A DNA stretch of 64,000 bases, from assembly GCA_963724135.1 (NCBI GenBank), contig CAVRTA010000005.1, positions 545,795 to 609,794 of the forward strand. Direction: 5' to 3'. The number at the start of each line of letters is the position of its first letter. Positions within the stretch are counted from its first letter, which is position 1. Under the pieces are notes generated by a model, which was not told where the DNA came from, did not search any database, and saw only the letters and a list, made by a program, of their open reading frames with translations. Both the position numbers and the translations under genes were made by a program. This document shows, piece after piece, positions 7,449 through 17,273 of the stretch. The DNA is from DATLGB01 sp963724135. GTDB taxonomy: Bacteria > Actinomycetota > Thermoleophilia > Solirubrobacterales > Solirubrobacteraceae.

Positions 7449-10370
7449 ATGGATCTGATGGCCCCGTTGCAGCGGGTCGGTGCGGCGGCGCAGAACGCGC
7501 TCGAGATCGCGCGCTTCGGCGGCCTGGACACCGGCGAGGAGCCGTCCCCGTTCGAGATCGTCGATCACCAGCGCGTCTACCGCCTGCGCCGCTACTTCCC
7601 CGACGAGGCCAAGCGACCCGCACGCCCTCCCATCGTCCTCGTGCCGCCGATGATGCTCGACGCCGACGTCTACGACGTCTCGCCGTCATCGACCGCCGTC
7701 GGCGTCCTGCACGAGAACGGCATCGATCCGTGGGTGGTCGACTTCGGCGAGCCGTCGCAGCAGGAGGGTGGCCTCGAGCGCAACCTCGCCGACCACGTCC
7801 TCGCCGTGTCGGAGATCGTCGACAAGGTCCGCGACGTCACCGGCCAGGACGTCCACCTCGGCGGCTACAGCCAGGGCGGCATGTTCTGCTACCAGACGGC
7901 CGCGTACCGGCGCTCGAAGCACATCAAGTCGATCATCGCGTTCGGCTCGCCGGCCGACACGCGCGCCGCGATGCCCTTCGGGCTGCCGGATGCGTTCGCC
8001 GCCGGGGCGGCCGGCGCGCTCGCGGAGACGCTCAGCCGGTTCGCCATCCCGGCCTGGGTGAGCCGCACCGGCTTCCGCCTGCTCGACCCCATGAAGTCGC
8101 TGCGCAGCCGCGTCGAGTTCCTGATGCAGCTGCACGATCGCGAGGCGCTGCTCCCGCGCGAGCGCCAGCGGCAGTTCCTGGAGGCCAACGGCTGGGTGGC
8201 ATGGCCCGGCCCCGCGCTCGCCGACTTCCTCAGGCAGTTCATCGCCCACAACCGCATGCTCCAGGGCGGCTTCGTGATCGACGAGCGCCTCGTAACCCTC
8301 GCCGACATCACGTGCCCGATCCTGATCTTCGTCGGCGAGGTCGACGAGATCGCGCCGCCGCCCTCGGTCAGGGCGATCACGCGCGCCGCGCCGCGGGCGG
8401 ACATATACGAGGCGACCCTGCGCGCCGGCCACTTCGGGCTCGTGGTCGGCTCGACCGCGCGCAAGGCCACGTGGCCGGTCGTCGCCGAGTGGCTGCACCA
8501 CCACGACGGCAGCGGCGACCTGCCCGAGCCGGTCCAGCCGCTCGAGGACGGCAGTGCACCCGCGCCGGCGGACTCCAACGGTGGGATCGGCCTCGAGCTC
8601 GCCCTCGAGGGCGCGGCCGGCGTCGTGCGCGCGGCGACGCAATCGGCCTCGACCACTGCGCGCGGAATGCGCGAGTTCACCCGCGAGGCCGCCTCCGCCC
8701 TCCCCCGCCTCGCGCGCCTCGGTCAGATGCAGGGCGGCACCCGTATCTCGCTCGCGCTGCTGCTCGACGAGCAGGCCCGCCGGCAGCCCGACAGCGTGTT
8801 CTTTTTGTTCGAGGACCGGGCCCACACGCACGGCGCCGGCAAGGAGCGCATCGACAACGTCGTCGCCGGTCTCCTGCACGTCGGCGTGCGCCAGGGCGAC
8901 CACGTCGGCGTGCTGATGTCGACGCGCCCGTCCGCGCTGGTGCTCGTCGCCGCGCTGAACCGCCTCGGCGCCGTCTGCGTGCTGATGCGGCCCGACGGCG
9001 ACGTCCCCCGCGAGGCCCGCCTCGGCCACGTCACGCGCATCGTTGCCGATCCCGAGCACGCCGAGGACGCCCGCTACGCGGGGGTGGACGTGCTGGTGCT
9101 CGGCGGCGGCGGCGAGCAGCGCGACCTCGGCGCCGAGGTGCTCGACATGGAGCGCATCGACCCCGACCGCGTCGAGCCGCCCGCCTGGTACCGGCCCAAC
9201 CCCGGCCGGGCTCGCGATCTCGCCTTCGTGCTGTTCACGGGCTCGGGCACCGGCACGCGCACGAACCACATCACCAACGGCCGCTGGTCGCTGAGTGCGT
9301 TCGGCACCGCCTCCTCGGGCGCGCTGAGCGAGGCCGACACCGTCTACGCGGTCACCCCCATCCACCACTCGAGCGCGCTGCTGATGACCCTGGGCGGAGC
9401 GATCGCCTCCGGCGCCCGGGTCGCGCTGAGCCGCGGCTACGACCCGGACACCTTCTGGGAGGAGGTGCGCCGCTACGGCGTCACGATCGCCTCCTACACG
9501 TGGACGATGCTGCGCGAGCTCGTCGACGCGCCGCCGAACCCGTCCGAGCGCCACCACCCGTTGCGGCTTTTGATGGGCTCGGGCATGCCGGTCGGCCTGT
9601 GGCAGCGTGTGCAGCGCCGCTTCGCGCCCGCGCGCGTGGTCGAGTTCTACGCCAGCGCCGAGGGCGAGGCCGTGCTCGTCAACCTGACCGGCGCCAAGCC
9701 CGGCTGCATCGGCCGGCCGCTGCCCGGCGCCGCCGAGGTCCGGATCGGCGCGTGGAACGAGGAGGACGACCGGCTACAGCTCGGCCGCGACGGCTTCGCG
9801 CTCGAGGTGCCCCAGGGTCAGGTCGGGATGCTGCTGGCGCGCACGCAGCCCGGGATCCGCTCCAACCGCGACGACGCCCTGCGCTCGGTGTTCCGCCGCG
9901 ACGACGCCTGGATCTCGACCGGCGACCTGTGCCGGCAGGACGCCGACGGCGACTTCTGGCTCGTCGACCGGGTCGACGCCCTCGTCCGCGCCGAACACGG
10001 CCGCGTGTCGCCGTCGATCGTCCGCGACGCGCTGGCGCTGATGGACGCCGTCGACCTCGCCGCCGCGTACGGGCTGCCGGTGGCCGGCCGCGACCACGAG
10101 ATCCTCGTCGCCGCGATCAGCTTGCGCCCGGGCGCCGAGATCAAGCCGGCTGACGTCACCCGCGCGCTCGCCGAGGTGGAACCCGACCGCCGTCCCGACA
10201 TCGTCATGGTGGTCGACGAGATCCCCGTCACCTCCTGGTATCGCCCCGACGTGCGCGCGCTGCGCGAGCAGGGGATCCCGCCGCCCGGCGGCGAGCGGCT
10301 CGTGCTCGCTCGCTCCGGCGAGCAGTACCGCACGCTCACGCAGGCTGCCTACCGGCGGCTGGCCGCCTAG
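7449..10370 (+). CDS. Fusion: PhaC-like alpha/beta hydrolase + acyl-CoA synthetase (AMP-binding)
   Basis: 973 residues. Residues ~1-370 are an alpha/beta hydrolase resembling PHA synthase/depolymerase-type proteins (PPIVLVPPMMLDADVYDVSP; nucleophile elbow GGYSQGGMF with Ser near 141; VGEVDEIAPP acid region; AGHFGLVVG histidine). After a ~60-residue linker, residues ~430-973 are an AMP-forming synthetase (ISLALLLDEQARRQPDS, FYASAEGEAVLVN, WISTGDLCRQDADGDFW). The nucleotide-binding loop reads TGSGTGTRTN where TSGTTGxPK is usual, and the C-terminal catalytic lysine region reads VTSWYRPD, so adenylation chemistry may be altered. The pairing suggests hydrolysis of an acyl ester coupled to activation of the released acid. 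ATG 7449 is preferred over an upstream ATG at 7416 that lies inside the previous gene. Confidence 0.85.
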   Translation: MDLMAPLQRVGAAAQNALEIARFGGLDTGEEPSPFEIVDHQRVYRLRRYFPDEAKRPARPPIVLVPPMMLDADVYDVSPSSTAVGVLHENGIDPWVVDFGEPSQQEGGLERNLADHVLAVSEIVDKVRDVTGQDVHLGGYSQGGMFCYQTAAYRRSKHIKSIIAFGSPADTRAAMPFGLPDAFAAGAAGALAETLSRFAIPAWVSRTGFRLLDPMKSLRSRVEFLMQLHDREALLPRERQRQFLEANGWVAWPGPALADFLRQFIAHNRMLQGGFVIDERLVTLADITCPILIFVGEVDEIAPPPSVRAITRAAPRADIYEATLRAGHFGLVVGSTARKATWPVVAEWLHHHDGSGDLPEPVQPLEDGSAPAPADSNGGIGLELALEGAAGVVRAATQSASTTARGMREFTREAASALPRLARLGQMQGGTRISLALLLDEQARRQPDSVFFLFEDRAHTHGAGKERIDNVVAGLLHVGVRQGDHVGVLMSTRPSALVLVAALNRLGAVCVLMRPDGDVPREARLGHVTRIVADPEHAEDARYAGVDVLVLGGGGEQRDLGAEVLDMERIDPDRVEPPAWYRPNPGRARDLAFVLFTGSGTGTRTNHITNGRWSLSAFGTASSGALSEADTVYAVTPIHHSSALLMTLGGAIASGARVALSRGYDPDTFWEEVRRYGVTIASYTWTMLRELVDAPPNPSERHHPLRLLMGSGMPVGLWQRVQRRFAPARVVEFYASAEGEAVLVNLTGAKPGCIGRPLPGAAEVRIGAWNEEDDRLQLGRDGFALEVPQGQVGMLLARTQPGIRSNRDDALRSVFRRDDAWISTGDLCRQDADGDFWLVDRVDALVRAEHGRVSPSIVRDALALMDAVDLAAAYGLPVAGRDHEILVAAISLRPGAEIKPADVTRALAEVEPDRRPDIVMVVDEIPVTSWYRPDVRALREQGIPPPGGERLVLARSGEQYRTLTQAAYRRLAA

Positions 10371-10376
10371 CCGCGG

Positions 10377-12425
10377 CTACGAGCAGGCGCGGTAGGAGCG
10401 CGTGCTGCGGCGCAGCCGGCCGCTGTGGGTGCGCGCCGTGACGACGACCCGCACCCGGGCGCTCGAGCGGACGCTGACGCTGACGACGCGGCGCAGCCGC
10501 TTGCCGCGAACGGTCCGAACGCGCTTGCCGTTGACGCGCACGCGCGCGACCCGCAGCGTGCGCGCGGCCCGCAGCCGGAAGCTCAGCCGCGCCGCCCGCC
10601 TGCGGCAGGACAGCCGCCGAGGCAGCAGCGCCGCGCGGGGCACGCGGCGGCTCACCGGCGCGGTGCCGAACGGCGTGTAGCCGTTGAGCGCCGCGCCCAC
10701 GGGCCCGGTCTGCTCCCCGAGCACGGGGATCGTCAACACGGCGGGCTGCTGCGGATCGGTGAGGATCGAGACCGGCCCGGCGCCGAGGCCGCCCCGGTAG
10801 GTCGCCGCGCTCGTGGACAGCGTCAACCGCAGCGAGTGGCCCTTGGCGTAGCGGTGCACCAGGCCCGGAAGCTCGATCGTCACCGGCTTGGTCGCGTCCG
10901 CGACGCGCGCCGCCGAGACCTGCGCTCGGTGCAGCGTCGCGGTCCCGTCCGGCGCGACGTCGTAGAGCTTCGCGAACAGCAGGAGGTGCTGCGCGGGGTC
11001 GGCGGACGCGCCGAACGTGGGCGCGTCGACGCGCACGGTCACCGTCGGGATGCCGACGACATCGAGGTGGTCGGCCAAGGGCGCAGTCGTGTAGGAGACG
11101 CTCGTCCCCTCGGGGTCGCTGCCGTCCTGGAGCGCGACCGCGCCGCCGCCCTGCGAGGTCGGCGCCGCCGCCTCGACCATCTGCGCCGCACCCGTCTGCA
11201 CCTTGGCCTTGTCGCTCACGAGCACGTCGGCGCCGGACAGGTAGAAGGCGCGATCGCTGCCGGCCGGGTAGCCGGGCGCGACACCCACGGCGTGCGCTGC
11301 GTCCTTGCCCTGCTCGTACTTGATCCAATCGGTGAAGAACGCGAAGTCGAGCGCCGGCGGGCGACCCTTGCGCATGAGGTGGTAGCGGAACCAGTTGAGG
11401 GCGGCGCGGGACTCGTAGGAGCCCTCGAGCTCGCTCGCCGACCACTCGGACTTGCCGATCCCGCCGCCCGAGTGCCCCGAGGAGCGCCACAGCATCTTGA
11501 CCGGCACCCCCTGCTCCCTGAGCGCGTCGTAGGTCGCCACCGCCTCCTGGAGGTTGAAGAGGTTGTCGGACTGCCCCTGGATCAGGAACGTCGGGATGCG
11601 GATCGCCTGCATGTACGTGGCGACCGACGCGTTGCGCGTCAGCGCCAGACCGCCCTCGTCGAGGTAGCCGCGGGCCGAGCCCTGCACGAGCGAGCTGCAC
11701 ACGCCGTCGGCGAAGTTCGGGCACGTCCCGACGTGGCTGGGATCGGCGAGCGCCGCCGCGAGCCCCTGCCCCGTCCCGAGCCCGAAGAACAGCACCGGCC
11801 AGTCGATCTTGACCACGCCGGGCTCGCCGTAGGTCACGCCGCGCGTGAAGTCGGTGTTGTTCGGCGACAGCGAGTAGGACAGGTCGTTCCAGGTGATCTG
11901 CGGGACGATCGTGTCGAGCCGCAGGTCGACCGCGGCGACCGCGAACTGGATCTGGCCGCCATAGGAGCCGCCGATCATCCCGACGCGCGGGTCGCCGGGG
12001 CCGTCCTTGACGACGTAGTTGATCCGTGTCCCGTCCTCGGCCGCCTTGGTGCCGCCGAGGAACGACAGCAGCTGCGACCCCGCGGCCCCGTCGTGCTCAC
12101 GGTCGTCGAGCGTGATCTTGCAGCCCGAGCCGCCGAAGCCCAGGCCCGAGTAGGCGAGGAAGACGAAGCCGCGGTGCGCGAACCCCGGTCCCAGGGCGCC
12201 GAAGTCGTTCTTGGAGCCGCCGAAGCCGTTGGTGGCCATGATCGCGGGCGCCGGATGGGCGTCGTCGACGCCTGCGGGCGTGTAGAGGTCGGCCACGACC
12301 GTGCACTCCTGATCGCGGTCGGGACCGACCGTCACCTTGAAGGTGAGCGACTTCTTGGTGACGTCCGCGTCCGCGGGCGCCGCGACGAGCAGCAGTGCTG
12401 CGAGCGCCGCGAGGAGCGTCCTCAT
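10377..12425 (-). CDS. Secreted X-Pro dipeptidyl-peptidase / CocE-type hydrolase (S15)
   Basis: 682 residues with a signal peptide (MRTLLAALAALLLVAAPADA). Alpha/beta hydrolase core: MATNGFGGSKND region, nucleophile motif GGSYGGQIQ, acid in QGQSDNLFN, histidine in SSGHSGGG. A jelly-roll C-domain typical of S15/CocE follows (VTIELPGLVHRYAKGHSLRLTLS). The last ~90 residues are an Arg-rich Ig-like tail with a late Cys. It probably cleaves peptides or esters outside the cell. ATG 12425 overlaps the amidase stop by 4 bp. The TAG stop faces the TAG of the opposing fusion gene inside the palindrome TAGCCGCGGCTA (10368-10379). Confidence 0.87.
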   Translation of the reverse strand: MRTLLAALAALLLVAAPADADVTKKSLTFKVTVGPDRDQECTVVADLYTPAGVDDAHPAPAIMATNGFGGSKNDFGALGPGFAHRGFVFLAYSGLGFGGSGCKITLDDREHDGAAGSQLLSFLGGTKAAEDGTRINYVVKDGPGDPRVGMIGGSYGGQIQFAVAAVDLRLDTIVPQITWNDLSYSLSPNNTDFTRGVTYGEPGVVKIDWPVLFFGLGTGQGLAAALADPSHVGTCPNFADGVCSSLVQGSARGYLDEGGLALTRNASVATYMQAIRIPTFLIQGQSDNLFNLQEAVATYDALREQGVPVKMLWRSSGHSGGGIGKSEWSASELEGSYESRAALNWFRYHLMRKGRPPALDFAFFTDWIKYEQGKDAAHAVGVAPGYPAGSDRAFYLSGADVLVSDKAKVQTGAAQMVEAAAPTSQGGGAVALQDGSDPEGTSVSYTTAPLADHLDVVGIPTVTVRVDAPTFGASADPAQHLLLFAKLYDVAPDGTATLHRAQVSAARVADATKPVTIELPGLVHRYAKGHSLRLTLSTSAATYRGGLGAGPVSILTDPQQPAVLTIPVLGEQTGPVGAALNGYTPFGTAPVSRRVPRAALLPRRLSCRRRAARLSFRLRAARTLRVARVRVNGKRVRTVRGKRLRRVVSVSVRSSARVRVVVTARTHSGRLRRSTRSYRACS

Positions 12426-13810
12426 ACCACCGAGGATAGGTGCATCGGCCACTTCTCGTGCCACCTCTCCACCGCCTCGAGCTGGGCGGCGAGGGCGATC
12501 AGCCGCGGCTCGGAGTTGGCGGGACCGAGCAGCTGCGCTCCCACCGGCAGGCCGTCGACGAACCCCGCCGGGACGCTGACCCCCGGCCAGCCGAGCACGT
12601 TCCACGGCCAGGCGTACGGTGCGGCACCGACCATCACCTTGTCGGTCCCCCAGTCGCCGAGCCCCTCGGCGGCACCGATGGGCAGGGGCGGCTGGGCGGT
12701 CGTCGGCGCGAGCACGACGTCGACGTCGTCGAAGATCGCGCCGACCCGACGCTGCAGCAACGGCTCGATCGCGCGCGAGGCGCCCAGCAGCGGGCGCAGC
12801 AGCGCACCGGTACGGGCGTTGGCCCGCGTGCGCCGGTCGAGCTGCGACCGGTCGGGCACGCGCGCAACCCAGTCGCGCACCCCGCCCGTCGAGCGCGGCA
12901 TGAACGGGGCCCCGATCAGCCCGTAGCGCGGCTCGGCCCGCACCACCGCGTGACCGAGCGACTCGAGCACTCCCGCGATGCGCTCGACCGCCGCCCGGAT
13001 CTCCGGGTGCAGACGCCACGGCGCGCCGCTGAACGCCGCCCGCAGCGACAGCCCGATCCGCAACCGGCTTGGATCCGCCGCGCGCGCGAACTCGGCGTAC
13101 GGCCGCTGCGGGGCCGGCGGCTTGTGGCGGTCGCCGGGGTGGTTGCCACGCGCGGCGTCGAGCGTCAGCGCCGCGTCGAGCACCGTGCGCGCCAGCGGGC
13201 CGATGCACGTGAGGCCGTTGAAGGCCTCCGGGTCCGGCCAGGTCGAGATCCGCCCCCGCTGCGGCTTGATGCCGACCAGGTGCGTCCAGGACGCGGGGAT
13301 GCGGACGGAGCCGGCGCCGTCGGACCCCAGCGCGACGGGGACGAGCCCGGCCGCGACCGCCGCCGCCGCCCCGCCCGACGAGCCGCCCGGGGAGTGGTCG
13401 TGGTTCCACGGGTTGCGCGTGAGCCCGAACGCGGGCCCCTCCGTCCACGGCCACTGACCGAGCTCGGGCGTCGTCGTCTTGCCGACGATCACGGCGCCCG
13501 CGGCCTTCAGCCGGCGCACCGCCTCGGCGTCCTCGCTGCAGCGCTCGAACTCGCCGGAGCAGCCGAACGCCGTCGTCTCCCCCGCCAGGTCGACGTCGTC
13601 CTTGATCGCGACCGGGATCCCGAGCAGCGGCCCGTCCTCCCCGGCGTCGCGGCGCCGGTCGGCCTCCGCCGCGTCGCGAAGGGCCGCGTCGGCGCACGCG
13701 ACCCGGAAGGCACACAGCGTGTCCTCGGCGGCGGCGATGCGCTCGAGCGCCTGCTCGGCGAGCTCGACGGCGCTCGCGCCGGTGGCGTGGAGGGCCTCGA
13801 TCTCGCTCAT
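12422..13810 (-). CDS. Amidase (amidase signature family)
   Basis: 462 residues. The Ser-cisSer-Lys triad is visible: Lys in GIPVAIKDDVDLAG, the GGSSGG glycine/serine loop in HSPGGSSGGAAAA, and the nucleophilic Ser in LGSDGAGSVRIPAS. The late APTTAQPPLP and GWPGVSVPAGFVDGLPVGAQLLG motifs are normal. It hydrolyses a carboxamide to acid plus ammonia; the substrate cannot be told. Its start overlaps the cyclase stop by 4 bp and its stop overlaps the CocE start by 4 bp, so the three genes form a tightly coupled minus-strand operon. Confidence 0.9.
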   Translation of the reverse strand: MSEIEALHATGASAVELAEQALERIAAAEDTLCAFRVACADAALRDAAEADRRRDAGEDGPLLGIPVAIKDDVDLAGETTAFGCSGEFERCSEDAEAVRRLKAAGAVIVGKTTTPELGQWPWTEGPAFGLTRNPWNHDHSPGGSSGGAAAAVAAGLVPVALGSDGAGSVRIPASWTHLVGIKPQRGRISTWPDPEAFNGLTCIGPLARTVLDAALTLDAARGNHPGDRHKPPAPQRPYAEFARAADPSRLRIGLSLRAAFSGAPWRLHPEIRAAVERIAGVLESLGHAVVRAEPRYGLIGAPFMPRSTGGVRDWVARVPDRSQLDRRTRANARTGALLRPLLGASRAIEPLLQRRVGAIFDDVDVVLAPTTAQPPLPIGAAEGLGDWGTDKVMVGAAPYAWPWNVLGWPGVSVPAGFVDGLPVGAQLLGPANSEPRLIALAAQLEAVERWHEKWPMHLSSVV

Positions 13811-15343
13811 CGCGGTTCCGCCAGCTGTGTCGGCCGCGCACGGCCGCGCAGTGTCTGCTCGCCGTAGATCTCCCAGTTCGCGGCCTCTGCCCCAGCCCGC
13901 TCGACCGCAGCGCCCGAAGCCAGCAGACGGCCCTCCCGCTCTTTGGCGAGCTCGGTCAGCCGCGCGGCCTCGTTCACCGGATCTCCGATCACGGTGTACT
14001 CATAGCGGTCGGCGGTCCCGACGTTCCCCGCCACCACCGTCCCGGCGGACACGCCGATCGCGGCCTCGAGGTCGCCGTCGGACAGGCGTGCGCACATCTC
14101 GCGCGCGGCCGCGAGCGCGCTTCCCGCCGGGTCCTCGGTCTCCAGCGGCGCGCCGAAGACGCACAGCGCCGCATCGCCCTCGAACTTGTTGACCAGTCCG
14201 CCGTGCTTCTGCGTGGCCTCGACGACGGTCTCGAAGAACCGGTTGAGAGCCTCCACCACCTCGGTCGGCTTGCGGTCGTGCGCGAACGCGCGTCGATCCG
14301 ATCACGTCGACGAACAGCGCCGCCGCCTCGCGCTCCTCGCCGCCGAGGGTCACCCCCTGTTCGAGCGCCTGACGCGCGACGTCGGCTCCCACCTGGCGGC
14401 CGAACAGGTCGCGCAGGCGCTCGCGCTCGCGCAGCCCCTCGACCATGCGGTTGAAGCCGGCGCTGGCGTAGCCGACCTCGGTGGCGTCGAAGATGCGCAC
14501 GCGGGTGTCGAGATCGCCGCCCTCGACCTGGGCGAAGGCGTCGCGCAGACGTCGCAGCGGGTCGCTCAGCGAGCGCGCGAAGACGACCATCGCCAGCAGC
14601 CCGACCGCGAGCGCGACTCCGCTGAGAGCGATCGTCGAGCGCGCGAGCTCGTCGCGCTCGACCAGGTCGGTGGTGAGCGCGACGAGCCCCAGGGCCAGCG
14701 CTCCCGCCACCGGCACGGCGGTGCTCAGGCCCCAGAAGAACACCACGCGGGCACCCACCCCGGGGACCTCGCGCCGCCGCGGCGGCGCCTCCGCCAGCGC
14801 GACGTCGACCCCACCGCGCAGCAACCGCTGCGTGACCAGGTAGGAGAGGGCTCCCGTCGCCAGCGCGGTCAGCGCCAGCGTGGCGGCGACCTCGAAGCCG
14901 TACAGGACCGACACCGTGCACGCTATGCCGCCCAGAAGCACGACCGCGCCGCCCCACAGCGCGAACTGGACGCGCACGACGGTGACCGGAAGGCGCAGCA
15001 CCGCGCGCCGCTCGGCCTCGGACGGGTCGCGGTTGCGCTCGAACATCACGATCACCGGCTTGGCGAGGCGCAGCCCCCGCCGCGTGCCGATGACCAGCGC
15101 CGCGAGCGTGTACCCACCGCCGATCGCGAGATCCTCGAGCTGGCGGCCGCCGGCGGCGTCGGGCACGGGCAGGACGAACCCGAGCAGCACCACCACGACC
15201 GCGGCGCCGCCGAGGTTCGTGGCCATGAGCGCGGCGACGATCATCACCCGCGCCGCGACCGAGACCGCGGACAGCGGCAGATCGCCGGGCTCGCCCCGGA
15301 GGACCTGCCGCACAGCTCGCAGAACGACCGTCACGCCCGGCAT
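13807..15343 (-). pseudogene. Membrane HAMP-adenylate/guanylate cyclase (class III), frameshifted
   Basis: Resembles mycobacterial Rv1318c/Rv1320c-type cyclases. ATG 15343 starts an N-terminal domain with about six hydrophobic segments, then a HAMP region (FARSLSDPLRRLRDAFAQVEGGDLDTRVRI), then the class III catalytic domain. The metal-binding strand (ALFVDVIGSTR) is in the first frame. The rest is in a frame one base away: removing one G near 14287 gives GSTR-FAHDRKPTEVVEALN. The second frame keeps the second metal Asp (FEGDAALCVFG) and the transition-state region (YTVIGDPVNEAARL). The break is another apparent one-base insertion in an otherwise intact gene. If functional it would make cAMP or cGMP at the membrane. 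It is the first gene of the cyclase-amidase-CocE operon. Confidence 0.85.
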
Positions 15344-15378
15344 CCTGGCAGGGAGAGCGAAGCCGTCTCCCACGGCGG

Positions 15379-16254
15379 CTACTTCTTGACGCTGAAGGCC
15401 CTGCGGTTGGTCGTGCCGTAGCCGCCCTGCGTCTGGCCGGCCGTGTCGGTCGCCCGCGCGAAGACGACGTACTTGCCCTTCTTGAGCGGCTTCTTGAGCT
15501 TGAGCGACCACTTGGTCGTGCCCTTGGCCTGGATCCAGATGCCCGGCTGCGTGCATTGGCCCTTGTGCGCCTTGAGCCTGCCGTTGGCGGCGAGGTCCCT
15601 GCACTTGCCCTTCTTGGCAGTCCGGATGATCCCGACCTCGACCTTGGCCACGCCATTGTCGTCGGACGCGATGCCCGTGAACGTCCTGACCCTCTTCGAC
15701 TTCGGCCTGCCGACGGCGACGGATGGGGGCGCGTCGCCCACGGGCGCGCCACCGGGGGGCGCGACGGCCGGCTTGAGCGTCGCCTCGGCGGGAACCGTGC
15801 AGGACGTGCAGATCATGTAGTCGATGCGGGCGATGTAGAAACCGGGCGCCGGGACGCGGACGGTGACCGTCTCGTCGGAGGTCGGCGTCGGCGCCGCGCT
15901 CTCCATGAGTTCGGTCCTGACCTCGCCCTGCGCGTTGGAGCTGAAGATCTGCAGGTCCGTGTCGCAGACGCTGCCGCCCGTGCACTGAGGACTCGTCGAG
16001 TTGCTCGTCTTGACCGTCAGCGATCCGGGCTCGGTGACCTCGATCAGCGTGTCGTCGCATTCGTGGATGCCCGACTGGCAGCCCGCCGCGTCGCCTGCAT
16101 CCTGGGCTCCGAGCACACCGCTGCCGGTTCCCTCCCACGTGACGGTGTAAGTGCCGTCGCCGACCTTGACGGTCCGCGCGGGGGCGGCGAAGGAGACAGC
16201 CGCCACGGCGAGAGCGACCAGGACGGTGAGCGGGATCAGGAGCTTGCGGGCCAT
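15379..16254 (-). CDS. Secreted protein with C-terminal Ig-like domain, unknown function
   Basis: 291 residues with a clear signal peptide (MARKLLIPLTVLVALAVAAVSFAAPA). The middle holds several Cys residues (CQSGIHECDD; QCTGGSVCD; MICTSCT), suggesting disulfides outside the cell. The C-terminal ~110 residues (TFTGIASDDNGVAKVEVGI ... VVFARATDTAGQTQGG) look like a bacterial Ig/cadherin-like beta-sandwich common in secreted proteins of this group. It is not recognised more precisely. It lies 35 bp upstream of the cyclase operon on the same strand and is divergent from the oxidoreductase gene. Confidence 0.7.
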   Translation of the reverse strand: MARKLLIPLTVLVALAVAAVSFAAPARTVKVGDGTYTVTWEGTGSGVLGAQDAGDAAGCQSGIHECDDTLIEVTEPGSLTVKTSNSTSPQCTGGSVCDTDLQIFSSNAQGEVRTELMESAAPTPTSDETVTVRVPAPGFYIARIDYMICTSCTVPAEATLKPAVAPPGGAPVGDAPPSVAVGRPKSKRVRTFTGIASDDNGVAKVEVGIIRTAKKGKCRDLAANGRLKAHKGQCTQPGIWIQAKGTTKWSLKLKKPLKKGKYVVFARATDTAGQTQGGYGTTNRRAFSVKK

Positions 16255-16292
16255 GCCACCGGGAACGCGCCCGCTCTGAGAACCTTGCGCTG

Positions 16293-17273
16293 ATGCGCGC
16301 GATCCAGATCACGTCGCTCGACGGTCCCGGCGCCGTGGAGCTCTCCGACGTTCCCGAGCCGGAGACCAGCCACATGATGACCCCGGGCGAGGGCGTGGTC
16401 GTAGAGGTCGAGGCGGCCGGGGTCTCGTTCCCGGAGGTGCTCCAGAGCCGCGGCCTGTACCAGTTCAAGCCGGACCTGCCGTTCGTGCCCGGCTCCGAGG
16501 TGGCGGGGACGGTCCTGAGCGCCAGCAACGGTGCGGGGGTCGGCGCGGGCGACCGCGTCGCGGCATTCTGCTTCCTCGGCGGCTTCGCCGAGCGGGCCGT
16601 CGCGCCGCCGCACATGGTCTTCCCGCTCGGCTCCCTGGAGCCCGCGCAGGGCGCCGGGCTGATCCTCAACTACCACACCGCCTACTTCGCGCTGAGCATC
16701 CGCGGGCGCATGGCCAAGGGCGACAAGGTGCTCGTGCACGGGGCCGCCGGCGGCGTGGGGACGGCGTCGATCCAGGTCGCGCGCGGGCTCGGCGCGTCCC
16801 AGGTCATCGGCGTGGTCTCGTCCGACGAGAAGGAGCGCGTGGCCCGCGAGGCCGGGGCCGATGACGTCGTGCGTTCGGACTCCAGCTGGCGCGAGCAGGT
16901 CCAGGAGCTGTCCGGCGGCGGCGTCGACATCGTGCTCGACCCCGTCGGCGGCGACCGTTTCACCGACTCGCTGCGCTCGCTTGCCGAGGAGGGCCGCGTG
17001 GTCGTGGTCGGCTTCACCGAGGGCTCCATCCCGGAGGTCAAGGTCAACCGGCTGCTGCTGCGAAACACGGAGGTGATCGGTGCCGGCTGGGGCGCCTACG
17101 TGATGGGAAAGCCACAGGTGAGCCGCGAGATCGGCGCGGCGCTCGAGCAGATGGTCGCCGCCGGGCACGTCAACCCGATCGTCGGCGCCCGCTTCCCGCT
17201 CGAGGGCGCGACCGAGGCGCTCGAGCTGATCGAGGGACGCGGTGCCCTCGGGAAAGTCGTCCTCGAACCGTGA
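16293..17273 (+). CDS. NADPH:quinone oxidoreductase (zeta-crystallin-like MDR)
   Basis: 326-residue medium-chain dehydrogenase/reductase without zinc ligands. The N-domain has AGVSFPEVLQSRGLYQFKPDLPFVPGSEVAG. The Rossmann nucleotide-binding motif is VHGAAGGVGTASIQVA, and the VDIVLDPVGGDRFTDSLR segment is typical of the quinone reductase group. It reduces quinones or enones with NADPH in the cytoplasm. Its TGA overlaps the GTG start of the P450 by 4 bp, so the reductase and P450 are translated as a pair; it may act on the P450 product, which is inference. Confidence 0.9.
   Translation: MRAIQITSLDGPGAVELSDVPEPETSHMMTPGEGVVVEVEAAGVSFPEVLQSRGLYQFKPDLPFVPGSEVAGTVLSASNGAGVGAGDRVAAFCFLGGFAERAVAPPHMVFPLGSLEPAQGAGLILNYHTAYFALSIRGRMAKGDKVLVHGAAGGVGTASIQVARGLGASQVIGVVSSDEKERVAREAGADDVVRSDSSWREQVQELSGGGVDIVLDPVGGDRFTDSLRSLAEEGRVVVVGFTEGSIPEVKVNRLLLRNTEVIGAGWGAYVMGKPQVSREIGAALEQMVAAGHVNPIVGARFPLEGATEALELIEGRGALGKVVLEP

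Noticed and set aside
7686..9557. 623-codon minus-strand frame opposite the fusion enzyme
   Set aside because: Shadow frame of a well-recognised plus-strand gene.
10368..10379. Terminator from TAGCCGCGGCTA between convergent genes
   Set aside because: A gapless 12-bp palindrome made of the two stop codons; too short for a loop and without a T tract.
10425..12926. 833-codon plus-strand frame opposite CocE and amidase
   Set aside because: Composition typical of a shadow frame (Arg/Ala/His-rich), while the minus strand has clear catalytic motifs.
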